Shown here one piece after another: positions 44,615-52,231 of a DNA stretch of 52,715 nt (its first letter is position 1; each line of letters begins with the position of its first letter). A program made the position numbers and the translations under genes. The notes under the pieces are model-generated. The model was given only the letters and a program-made list of their open reading frames with translations. It searched no databases and was not told where the DNA came from. Location of the stretch: positions 1 to 52,715 of the forward strand of contig JAEENX010000017.1 of the NCBI GenBank assembly GCA_016283935.1. The letters are read 5' to 3'. Source of the DNA: Bacilli bacterium. Lineage in GTDB: Bacteria > Bacillota_I > Bacilli_A > RF39 > UBA660.

Positions 44615-44644
44615 ATTATACACTAAATCAAAATATAAAGTCAA
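44615..44644 (-). promoter_or_regulatory. Promoter of the metal-exporter/Fur operon
   Basis: On the minus strand TTGACT (44639-44644), 18 bases, TATAAT (44615-44620). It is flanked on both sides by copies of one palindrome. Confidence 0.8.
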
Positions 44645-44649
44645 TAAAA

Positions 44650-44670
44650 AAATGCAACAAAGTTGCATTT
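44650..44670 (-). terminator. Terminator of the phosphohexomutase gene, also a copy of the operator palindrome
   Basis: Arms AAATGCAAC and GTTGCATTT around a three-base loop, with seven T residues following on the minus strand. It overlaps the stop codon at 44669-44671. Its core is the same palindrome (TGCAA-N5-TTGCA) as the operator at 44594-44608, and it lies five bases upstream of the operon's -35. Confidence 0.85.
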
Positions 44671-46036
44671 ATTTATTTAACATTTCAACCATACCCATAA
44701 ATTCTTTTTTAATAGCATGTAATCTAGCAGCAGTTGTAGCTTCAAATCTTAATGTTAAGTTAGGACCTGTGTTAGATGCTCTAACTAATGCCCAACCATT
44801 TTTTAGATATGCTTTTACTCCATCTGTAGTTGAATATTCATATCCATTGTTATCACAGTATTTCTTAATACTCTTAACTATCTTCCATTTTTTAGCATCT
44901 GTAGTAGCTACTTTTATTTCATCAGTATTATAATATGTTTTTAATCCTTTTAACATATCTGATAATGGATATTTAGAATAAGATAACATTTCATGGAATC
45001 TTAATCCTGCATATATACCATCATCATATCCTGGATGTCTATCATGGAAGAATATATGATTTGAATATCCTCCTCCAAAAGCTAAATCATCAAAGAACAT
45101 TTGGTCTTCTTGTCTAGCACTTGAAGGTGTTACTTCAATAAATTTTCCATGATGTTTTTCTATTTCATCTTGTAATGCTTTAGTACATTTAACATCTATT
45201 AAAATTGGTTTATCTGGGAAGTCTCTTAAAATAGGTCCAACCATAAGTGCCATCATAACATCTGAATCAATAATATTACCTTGGTTATCAACTACACCTA
45301 TTCTATCAGCATCCCCATCATATGCTAAACCAATATCAGCTTTATTCTTTTTAACAGCTGCTTGTAATTGTTTTAAATTTTCTTTTACATTTGGATCTGG
45401 ATGATGATTTGGGAATGAAGGATCTGATTTATCATTTATATATGTTACTTTATATGGTAATCTATCATATACTTTTTTTACTATAACTGATCCTGTTCCA
45501 TTTCCTGGATCAACAACTACCTTTAAGTTCTTCTTCCCTGGTACAGTTGATTCAGCTACTGCATCAGCATATGCATCTGATACATCTATATGTTTTAAAT
45601 CTCCATCACCTTTTTTGAATTTGAAATCTGGATTCTTAAGTGCTTCATAGATATAATCTAAATCTTCATGAGAACAATGTAATGCATATTTTCCAAATAA
45701 TTTGAAGCCATTATCATTTTTAGGATTGTGAGATGCTGTTACTTCAACACCATAATCTATTCCTAATCTACGTGAAGCATAATTAAGCATTGGTGTAGTT
45801 ACTAATCCAATGTAGATTACATTAACACCTGTAGATAATAATCCTTCTATTAAATTCTTAGTTAAATCTGGTCCACCAAATCTATTGTCATGTCCTACAA
45901 CACAATAATCAGATTTGTTTTTTCTAACATATGTACCAAATACTTTTCCTAAACGCATAGCAAATTCGGAATTTAATTGATCTGGATATTTTCCACGTAT
46001 ATCTGCTTCTCTTAAAACACTTTCATCAAATTTCAT
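44669..46036 (-). CDS. Phosphomannomutase / phosphoglucomutase with altered sugar-binding loop
   Basis: The 455-aa enzyme belongs to the alpha-D-phosphohexomutase superfamily, interconverting hexose-6- and 1-phosphates. The phosphoserine loop VTASHNP, the magnesium loop YDGDADRIG and the C-terminal phosphate loop RASNTGPNLTLRFEA are intact. The sugar-binding loop, normally GGEMSGH in this class, reads GGGYSNH (G323, Y324, N326), so the conserved Glu that contacts the sugar hydroxyls is missing. The enzyme could favour another sugar or bind it differently. It follows gpmI by 16 bases and its product would feed the polysaccharide pathways at the left of the window. AAGGAAG precedes the ATG. Confidence 0.92.
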   Translation of the reverse strand: MKFDESVLREADIRGKYPDQLNSEFAMRLGKVFGTYVRKNKSDYCVVGHDNRFGGPDLTKNLIEGLLSTGVNVIYIGLVTTPMLNYASRRLGIDYGVEVTASHNPKNDNGFKLFGKYALHCSHEDLDYIYEALKNPDFKFKKGDGDLKHIDVSDAYADAVAESTVPGKKNLKVVVDPGNGTGSVIVKKVYDRLPYKVTYINDKSDPSFPNHHPDPNVKENLKQLQAAVKKNKADIGLAYDGDADRIGVVDNQGNIIDSDVMMALMVGPILRDFPDKPILIDVKCTKALQDEIEKHHGKFIEVTPSSARQEDQMFFDDLAFGGGYSNHIFFHDRHPGYDDGIYAGLRFHEMLSYSKYPLSDMLKGLKTYYNTDEIKVATTDAKKWKIVKSIKKYCDNNGYEYSTTDGVKAYLKNGWALVRASNTGPNLTLRFEATTAARLHAIKKEFMGMVEMLNK

Positions 46037-46052
46037 TTTATCATCTTCCTTT

Positions 46053-47564
46053 TTATTCTTCGTCTATTAATAAAACTCTTGTATCCTTCATTTCATCTGG
46101 TATTGCTATATCCATATATTTAAGTATTGTTGGAGCAATATTAGTAAGATTTCCTTTATGTCTAAGAGTTACTTTCTTATCTCTTATAATAAAAGGAACT
46201 GGATTCATACTATGAGCTTTAGTAACATTTCCATCTGCATCTAACATCTCATCTACATTTCCGTGATCTGATGTAATAATAACTTTATAGAAGTTATCAT
46301 CTGCAGCTTCAAATAATTCTTCTAATATTTCATCTAGTTTCTTTAAACATTCAATTGTTTTATCAATATCACCTGAATGTCCTAGCATATCTGGATTACA
46401 AATATTTACCGTAATTAAATCATAATCCTTTTCCATACATCTAACTGTTTGTTTTAATATTTCATTCATTGTTATTGTTGGTTCTTCATCATATCTATAT
46501 CTTCCACCTGATGGAATCATATAATCATCACAGTGTTGAAGTTTTTTATTTTCTTCACCATTCATGAAATATGTAACATGTGAGAACTTTTCTGAAGAAG
46601 AAATTCTTGCTTGCTTCATTCCTAAATCATCTAAATATGATGGTAATGCATATACATCTTCATTGTTTTCCAACATATAATCTATTTCCATATTATTAAT
46701 TGGTAATATAGTTTGTACACTTAAATTATTAGGTCTATTAGTTCTAAATAAATTAAAATTAGGATCTGTTAAAATTGATAATAATTCTCTTGATCTATCT
46801 ATTCTATAATTTAACCAAATAATTCCATCATTGTTAGAAATAATACCTTTTTCATCTAATAATATAGGTGGAATATTTTCATCATATACTTCTTTCTTAT
46901 AACAAGCATTTATACCAGCAGCATAATTCTTTATTGCTACTCCACTTCCTTTAAATATAAGATCTGTATATATCTTTACTTTATCCCATTTATTATCTCT
47001 ATCCATAGCAAATGATCTACCACATATAGTTGCTATTTTACCTAGTTTAACTTCCTTCATTACATTTTCTAATTCTTCTAAGTAATGAACAGCAGTATCT
47101 TTAGCTACATCTTTTCCATCTGTAATAGCATGAAAATATAATTTTTTAACCCCCAAATTTTTTAAGTGAGTTATAAAATTCTTCATATATGTTATATCTG
47201 AATGAACACATCCATCAGATACCATACCCATCAAATGAAGAGTACCTTGTTTTTCTTCTAATTGAGTTAAGAAATTAATAAGATTTGCATTCTTTTCTAT
47301 GATAGTACTTCCAAGTACTTCATTACATAATGTAACATCTTGTTTAATTTTCTTACCTGCACCTATTGTTAGATGACCAACTTCACAGTCAGCTGTTGTA
47401 TCGTCAGGTAATCCAATTTCATCACCTGTTGCTGAAAGAACAGCATATGGATATTCTTCTAATAGTTCTTCATAATTATCCATATGAGCTAATTTTATAG
47501 CATTTCCTGTTTCTTCATCACGATAGCCAAACCCATCTAAAACTAACATAACTATTTTATTCAT
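46053..47564 (-). CDS. gpmI: 2,3-bisphosphoglycerate-independent phosphoglycerate mutase with Cys in place of the nucleophilic Ser
   Basis: The 503-aa protein spans the normal length of GpmI, a two-manganese enzyme of glycolysis. Matching motifs: VLDGFG (D10), SDGCVHSD, TDGKDV, GRSFAMDRDNKWDKV, NYRIDRSRE, KFSHVTYFM, NPDMLGHSGD, SDHGNVDEM and AHSMNPVP, i.e. nearly all metal and substrate ligands. At the nucleophile the family has NSEVGH, with Ser forming phosphoserine; here residues 59-64 read DCEVGH, Cys60 encoded by TGT (47385-47387). Also TDGKDV has Lys where Arg is usual, and VHSD where VHSH is usual. AAAGGA lies before the ATG. As the only visible mutase it probably works, with changed chemistry. 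Confidence 0.93.
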   Translation of the reverse strand: MNKIVMLVLDGFGYRDEETGNAIKLAHMDNYEELLEEYPYAVLSATGDEIGLPDDTTADCEVGHLTIGAGKKIKQDVTLCNEVLGSTIIEKNANLINFLTQLEEKQGTLHLMGMVSDGCVHSDITYMKNFITHLKNLGVKKLYFHAITDGKDVAKDTAVHYLEELENVMKEVKLGKIATICGRSFAMDRDNKWDKVKIYTDLIFKGSGVAIKNYAAGINACYKKEVYDENIPPILLDEKGIISNNDGIIWLNYRIDRSRELLSILTDPNFNLFRTNRPNNLSVQTILPINNMEIDYMLENNEDVYALPSYLDDLGMKQARISSSEKFSHVTYFMNGEENKKLQHCDDYMIPSGGRYRYDEEPTITMNEILKQTVRCMEKDYDLITVNICNPDMLGHSGDIDKTIECLKKLDEILEELFEAADDNFYKVIITSDHGNVDEMLDADGNVTKAHSMNPVPFIIRDKKVTLRHKGNLTNIAPTILKYMDIAIPDEMKDTRVLLIDEE

Positions 47565-47583
47565 AGTATCAGTCCTTTACAAA

Positions 47584-47612
47584 ATTATAGTTGAAAAAGC
47601 ATATTTTTTCAA
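47584..47612 (-). promoter_or_regulatory. Promoter of gpmI
   Basis: On the minus strand TTGAAA (47607-47612), 17 bases, TATAAT (47584-47589). It starts right after the T run of the preceding terminator. Confidence 0.8.
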
Positions 47613-47619
47613 TAAAAAG

Positions 47620-47638
47620 GCGATACAATGGGTATCGC
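47620..47638 (-). terminator. Terminator of the prepilin-like gene
   Basis: GCGATAC / GTATCGC seven-pair stem followed by C and five T residues on the minus strand. It adjoins the stop codon at 47639-47641. Confidence 0.85.
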
Positions 47639-48271
47639 TTAACATTCTATAACTTTAAAGAAATTGTTTAATACATATGTAGTATTAAGTGTTGATGTAC
47701 TAGAAATACAAACATTTATTTCATCATTAAAATATCCAGTACATGAACTTACTTGGTTTCCATTATTATCCCATTTCTTTGTAGTTTTTTTATTAGCATT
47801 TATATCATTTACTATAGTCATATAATCATATGTAACAATACTTTGATATATTTTACCATTATATCTAACCTCAGTACCTTTTACATATGATTGAGTATAA
47901 TCAAATGCATCTATATAAAAAGCTTTAAGCTCATTATCTGATGAGCAATAACAAACAGATAAATTTTCTTCGAAATCATTTTTAGTATATGGATTTTCAA
48001 TTGCATCTTTTGTTTTATAATCAGTTGTTAAATATCCTTTTTGTATTAAATCTTTAATCTTTACTTCTTTACAAGATTCAGCCTGTACTTCATCTTTTAT
48101 TTTCTCTGCATATTTCACAGCTTGAAGTTTAATATTTTTCATTTTATTATTATATGCTGTTTCTTTAGATGTGTTATAAACACTTATATATGAAGGTATA
48201 GTAATTATTAACAATAATCCGATTATGATAATACTTGCTAATAATTCAATTAGAGTAAAACCTTTATTCAC
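47639..48271 (-). CDS. Prepilin-like protein with class III leader
   Basis: The 210-aa product begins MNKGFTLIELLASIIIIGLLL: a short leader ending in Gly, then Phe-Thr-Leu-Ile-Glu-Leu, with Glu at mature position 5, and a hydrophobic helix. It is a type IV pilin or pseudopilin, to be cut by the prepilin peptidase at 10247. The globular part has paired cysteines (CYC, SCTG, CIS and a final EC), likely disulfides. The GTG start at 48271 is accepted since AGAAGGTGG lies upstream and ATG does not occur in frame. It is alone, not in a pilin cluster, so its role may be in DNA uptake or adhesion. Confidence 0.88.
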   Translation of the reverse strand: MNKGFTLIELLASIIIIGLLLIITIPSYISVYNTSKETAYNNKMKNIKLQAVKYAEKIKDEVQAESCKEVKIKDLIQKGYLTTDYKTKDAIENPYTKNDFEENLSVCYCSSDNELKAFYIDAFDYTQSYVKGTEVRYNGKIYQSIVTYDYMTIVNDINANKKTTKKWDNNGNQVSSCTGYFNDEINVCISSTSTLNTTYVLNNFFKVIEC

Positions 48272-48310
48272 TTTACCACCTTCTTATAACAATAGAATAA
48301 CATTAAATAA

Positions 48311-48340
48311 AAAAAAGTAGTTAATTTTAACTACTTTTTT
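48311..48340 (-). terminator. Terminator of the cdaA-cdaR operon
   Basis: AGTAGTTAA / TTAACTACT stem flanked by A and T runs, on the minus strand fourteen bases after the cdaR stop. Confidence 0.85.
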
Positions 48341-48354
48341 ATTTTTAATTTACA

Positions 48355-49725
48355 TTACTTTTGTTCAGTAATTTTAACTGTAATTTCTGTCTTAGCTGTT
48401 TGAGCATTAATTAATGAATCATTTACTGATACTTTAACTGGAACAGTATGTGTACCTGTCTTTAATCCAGATAAATCAACATATGCTGTTATATCAGATG
48501 CTTCAATTCCATTTATTACACTTTCAACACCTTTAACAATTACATCAATATATTGGTCTTCTGTTGTTGCAGCATTTGCTACATATCCAGATGCTAAGTT
48601 TGTTGTTCTAACTTGTACACCAGATATTGTTTTATTTGCTTCAGTTCCAACTACAACTTCAACATTTGTCTTAGTTTCAGACATATATCTGATTCCAACT
48701 GGTTGAGTTAAGTTAACTGATAATGTCTTATTACTATCTAATCCTTCAACATTAATTGCAGCTTCAACATATTGTAATGCATCTACTGTAGCTTTATCAC
48801 CATATACTTCAACAGTCTTAATTGACGTTGTTAATGATGAAATAGCTTTACCTGATGACATAGTTCCATTTGTAACTACTTTAACATCTTTAGTAGCATG
48901 ATATGAATCAATTGTAACTTTAGCAGATACACTTGATGGTACCATTTCTACATTTTCAAGTAATTTACCATTTGAATCATATGCAACAAGTGGTGCATTA
49001 TCAATTGTAAATTCACCAGATTCTTTTAATGTAATATCTGATGCATCAACTAATGCTTTAACTACTGCTACCTTATTTAATATTTCTTGTGAACTCTTAA
49101 CAATAACTTTGTTATTATCAAGTTCTACATTTGAAATAGATAATTTACTATCTAATGAATTTTCATTTAATAAGTTATAAGTTAAACTTGAAGTTTTACT
49201 TACCTTTTCAGAAATCTTAACAGTAATAGTACTTGGATCTAACTTATATGAAACATTGTTAACTGAATGGTTATATTTTAATTTAACCTTCCATGTTCCA
49301 GGTCCATATTTAGATAAATCTAAAGTAACTTCTTGATCTCCTAATTGAGTTGCTAAATATACAGTTGATTTAGATCCTATTAATGTAATATCTACAGTTT
49401 CAGGAACTCCTTCAACTACATAAGCTTCTTTATTATAAACAATGTTAATTGGTTGACCAGTTAATACTTCAGCTTCTTTTTCAGTTAAAGAAATAACTTT
49501 TTGATCAACTAGTACAAACATAACTATTGCACATATTAATGAAATAATAATAAGTGCATTTGGTCTATTTAATATTCTTTCAATACCAGTTCCATGACTT
49601 TTAACATAATCATGTACTCTATAAACTAATCTACTTAATGGAGTAACAATTATTTTATCTACTACTTTATATAGTACTTTAAATAATGCTAGGAATGGTT
49701 TGAATATCTTTTTAATTATTTTCAT
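48355..49725 (-). CDS. cdaR: CdaR (YbbR-domain) regulator of c-di-AMP synthesis
   Basis: The 456-aa protein has a basic N-terminal amphipathic segment, a membrane helix (about 47-70), and an extracellular region made of several YbbR repeats (for example VEGVPETVDITLIGSKSTVY, GTWKVKLKY, and later DSYHATKDVKVVTNGT and GLKTGTHTVPVKV). CdaR binds and modulates the cyclase CdaA. The ATG at 49725 overlaps the cdaA end by 14 bases and has AAGGTGAAGG upstream. In B. subtilis the pair precedes glmM; here the phosphohexomutase gene lies separately about 2.3 kb away and is of PMM/PGM type. Confidence 0.93.
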   Translation of the reverse strand: MKIIKKIFKPFLALFKVLYKVVDKIIVTPLSRLVYRVHDYVKSHGTGIERILNRPNALIIISLICAIVMFVLVDQKVISLTEKEAEVLTGQPINIVYNKEAYVVEGVPETVDITLIGSKSTVYLATQLGDQEVTLDLSKYGPGTWKVKLKYNHSVNNVSYKLDPSTITVKISEKVSKTSSLTYNLLNENSLDSKLSISNVELDNNKVIVKSSQEILNKVAVVKALVDASDITLKESGEFTIDNAPLVAYDSNGKLLENVEMVPSSVSAKVTIDSYHATKDVKVVTNGTMSSGKAISSLTTSIKTVEVYGDKATVDALQYVEAAINVEGLDSNKTLSVNLTQPVGIRYMSETKTNVEVVVGTEANKTISGVQVRTTNLASGYVANAATTEDQYIDVIVKGVESVINGIEASDITAYVDLSGLKTGTHTVPVKVSVNDSLINAQTAKTEITVKITEQK

Positions 49726-50533
49726 ATCCTTCACCTTCCTCACCTTCTGCATCATAGAATACATCGTTCTTTGGTTTTAATTCTTCTAATAATCTTTCTC
49801 TGAATTCTTCAAGAGTTAAATTATAATGTAAGTAATTATCACATGCTATAGATATTCTTCCTGTTTCTTCAGATACAACTAATGCAATAGCATCAGTTTC
49901 TTCAGCAACACCTAAAGCAGCTCTATGACGAGTACCTAATTTCTTATTAACATTTGGATTCATACTTGTTTTAAATACTGCACCAGCACATGTTACTTTA
50001 TCTCCTTGAATAATTACACCACCATCATGTAATGGATTTGGTGGTAAGAAAATAGCTTCTAGTAATTGACTAGAAATATCTGCATATAATTTAGTAGTTG
50101 GAGCAATATATTCTTGTAAAGACATATCTCTTTCAATAACTATTAATGCACCAGTTTTATCTTTCTTAAGATGTTCTACTGCATTCATAATTTCGAATAC
50201 TACTTTTTCTCTTTCATCAATTGTTAATACTTTATGTCTTCCTAACAATTGAGTTCTACCAACTTGTTCTAGTATATTTCTTATTTCTGGTTGGAATATT
50301 ACTATTAAAGCAATAGGTCCCCAAGAAATAACATACTCAAGTAATACTCCTACAGTATATAGGTTTAATAAACTTGAAAGTATTTTGATTAAAATGATAA
50401 TTATAATTCCTTTAAAAATAAGTACCATTTTTACATTATTTTTAATATTTTTAAATATTACATAGAATAGAACCCATATAACAATAATATCTAATAATTT
50501 AGTGACTATATTCCATACTGCTGTTAATGTCAT
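49712..50533 (-). CDS. cdaA: Diadenylate cyclase CdaA
   Basis: The 273-aa enzyme makes cyclic di-AMP from two ATP at the membrane; the messenger controls potassium and osmolyte transport and wall homeostasis. Three N-terminal helices (about 12-95) are followed by the DAC domain with its two catalytic motifs, HDGGVII (about residue 167-173) and GTRHRAALG (about 203-211). The C-terminal segment after NYLHYNLTLEEFRERLLEEL is acidic. AGAGGAT precedes the ATG. It is cotranscribed with cdaR and perhaps with the small protein upstream. Confidence 0.97.
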   Translation of the reverse strand: MTLTAVWNIVTKLLDIIVIWVLFYVIFKNIKNNVKMVLIFKGIIIIILIKILSSLLNLYTVGVLLEYVISWGPIALIVIFQPEIRNILEQVGRTQLLGRHKVLTIDEREKVVFEIMNAVEHLKKDKTGALIVIERDMSLQEYIAPTTKLYADISSQLLEAIFLPPNPLHDGGVIIQGDKVTCAGAVFKTSMNPNVNKKLGTRHRAALGVAEETDAIALVVSEETGRISIACDNYLHYNLTLEEFRERLLEELKPKNDVFYDAEGEEGEGYENN

Positions 50534-50550
50534 ATTATCCTCTTCCTTTC

Positions 50551-50754
50551 CTATTTCTTAGTTGGTGTATGCTTAGCTACATTACTTAATTCAGGTTGAC
50601 TCATTAAAGAATCTTCTAAAGCTGTATCTTTAAGTATTTCTTCACGATATTCTTTATATTTTCTTCTATCCATAATATAACCAAATAAGCCTAGTAATAA
50701 TACTATTCCAATTACTATGAATATAATGTAATGTGCTATTATAAATTCTAACAC
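50551..50754 (-). CDS. Small single-helix membrane protein
   Basis: A 67-aa protein with one N-terminal helix (LEFIIAHYIIFIVIGIVLLLGL) and a charged, probably cytoplasmic, tail containing DRRKYKEYREEILKD. Family not recognised. The GTG at 50754 has AGGAG nine bases upstream; TTG at 50763 overlaps that site. It starts the cda operon behind a good promoter and lies 17 bases upstream of cdaA. Confidence 0.72.
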   Translation of the reverse strand: MLEFIIAHYIIFIVIGIVLLLGLFGYIMDRRKYKEYREEILKDTALEDSLMSQPELSNVAKHTPTKK

Positions 50755-50778
50755 TTTAACCAACTCCTACCTTAATTA

Positions 50779-50807
50779 ATTTTATCATGAGTAGTGATTA
50801 TATTCAA
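50779..50807 (-). promoter_or_regulatory. Promoter of the small protein-cdaA-cdaR operon
   Basis: On the minus strand TTGAAT (50802-50807), 17 bases, TAAAAT (50779-50784). Confidence 0.65.
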
Positions 50808-50978
50808 TTAAGATATCTTACTTTTTATAATTTTTCTGAAAAATCAAAAAATATAAAAGTATCATCTATTTTATACTATTTTTTATATTTTTCAATGAAA
50901 GTCATCTCAACTTTACACTTTTATTTTTTAAACGACGATATATCGTTAATTGTAAATGTAATCTACGTAAATAAAGAT

Positions 50979-51006
50979 TGAATATAATACCCTTGTTTGA
51001 TATACT
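50979..51006 (+). promoter_or_regulatory. Putative promoter of the surface-protein gene
   Basis: TTGAAT (50979-50984), 16 bases, TATACT (51001-51006) with TGA before the -10. A TATAAT at 50983-50988 is a competing -10. The region between 50808 and 50978 holds no gene that I can support. Confidence 0.45.
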
Positions 51007-51032
51007 TTAAGTGAATGGAGTTGATTAAAAAA

Positions 51033-52208
51033 ATGAGTCCTAAGTTATTAAAAAAACTAGGATTAATAATCGGAATATTCGTTGGTGTAATTATAATTTT
51101 ATTCTTATTTGCAAGTTGTTCTAAAGGTGGTTCTTCAAGTAAAATTAAAAACATAAGAACTGACATGGTTCAATATGCATACAAGTATTATCAAAAAGAA
51201 GAAAATAAAGATGATTTACCACAAGATGATGGATCATCAATTTCAATTTCACTTAAGAAATTAATTGAAGCTGGTTATATGAGTGAACCATCTGAAGCAT
51301 ATCATGATGAATCAATTAAATGTTCAGGTGAAGTTATTATTGAAAATAACAATGGTAGTTACTTATATACACCTGTTATTGAATGTAAATCAGATAACAA
51401 AGATAACACAGTTGAAACAGTATTCTTCAAAGATAAAATTATTGAAGATCAATTAGTTGAAACTAGTGTTGGTTTATATGCCGTTGGTAATACATATGTT
51501 GAACGTGGTGAAGTTTTAAACAACTACGTTAAAATTGATGATGATTTATTTAGAATATTAAAAATAAACGAAGATGGAACTATCAGACTAATGAGAGTTA
51601 AAGGTGTTAACAGTACTAGATGGGATGATAGATATAACATCGAAAATAAGAAAAATTACGGAATAAACGAATTTATTTATAACGATATTAATTCAAGATT
51701 AAATGAAAGATTAGAAGAATTATATGAAAAACAAACTAATAAGTTTAAATCATATGTTACAACTCAATCTTTATGTATTGGAAAAAGAAGTCTTGCTGAT
51801 ACAACTAATGATGGTTCTACTGAATGTAGTAAAACAGTAAAAACTCAATTAGGAGCTATAGCAATATATGAATATTTACAAGCATCTCTTGATAAAGAAT
51901 GTGTTTCACCTGATAGTAGTAGTTGTTTAAACTATAACTGGTTAAGTGATCAAGAATTATCAGGATGGACAGTTACTGCAGATGCAGACACTAATTATCA
52001 AGCATATATGTTAAATCAATATATAAGATTAGAAAACTGTAAGTCTACAGGAAGTCTACATTATACATTTAACATTTCTTCAAACGTTTTATATAAGTCA
52101 GGAACTGGTACTAAAGAAGATCCTTATTTAATTAAGTATTTCCCAGTTGGTGATGAATATACAAAAGCAAAGAAAGATGATAAGAAAAATAAAAACTCAG
52201 ATTTTTAA
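51033..52208 (+). CDS. Membrane-anchored extracytoplasmic protein of unknown function
   Basis: The 391-aa product starts MSPKLLKKLGLI, has one N-terminal helix (to about residue 27) ending FASC, then a Gly/Ser stretch. FASC is only a poor lipobox, so it may be a plain anchor. Residues about 35-125 (RTDMVQYAYKYYQ, SLKKLIEAGYM) look like the soluble half of a pilin-type protein, and the rest contains DDDLFRILKINEDGTIRLMRV and a final SGTGTKEDPYLIKYF, a motif seen in Firmicute surface proteins. The chosen ATG has GGAG 12 bases upstream; ATG at 51015 is an alternative. Six or more cysteines suggest disulfides. Function unknown. Confidence 0.78.
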   Translation: MSPKLLKKLGLIIGIFVGVIIILFLFASCSKGGSSSKIKNIRTDMVQYAYKYYQKEENKDDLPQDDGSSISISLKKLIEAGYMSEPSEAYHDESIKCSGEVIIENNNGSYLYTPVIECKSDNKDNTVETVFFKDKIIEDQLVETSVGLYAVGNTYVERGEVLNNYVKIDDDLFRILKINEDGTIRLMRVKGVNSTRWDDRYNIENKKNYGINEFIYNDINSRLNERLEELYEKQTNKFKSYVTTQSLCIGKRSLADTTNDGSTECSKTVKTQLGAIAIYEYLQASLDKECVSPDSSSCLNYNWLSDQELSGWTVTADADTNYQAYMLNQYIRLENCKSTGSLHYTFNISSNVLYKSGTGTKEDPYLIKYFPVGDEYTKAKKDDKKNKNSDF

Positions 52209-52217
52209 TCTGAGTTT
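52193..52217. terminator. Terminator containing the stop codon of the surface-protein gene
   Basis: Arms AAACTCAGATT and AATCTGAGTTT with seven T residues on the plus strand and five on the minus strand, so it can serve both convergent genes. The TAA stop (52206-52208) lies in it. Confidence 0.87.
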
Positions 52218-52231
52218 TTTTATTGAATACA

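Noticed and set aside
50935-50946. Twelve-base palindrome ACGATATATCGT upstream of the surface-protein promoter
   Set aside because: It is a single AT-rich palindrome with no second copy in the window; insufficient to call an operator.
50787-50981. Plus-strand open frame of 64 codons in the 50764-51032 intergenic region
   Set aside because: No usable ribosome-binding site, overlaps a minus-strand promoter, and composition is like non-coding AT-rich sequence.
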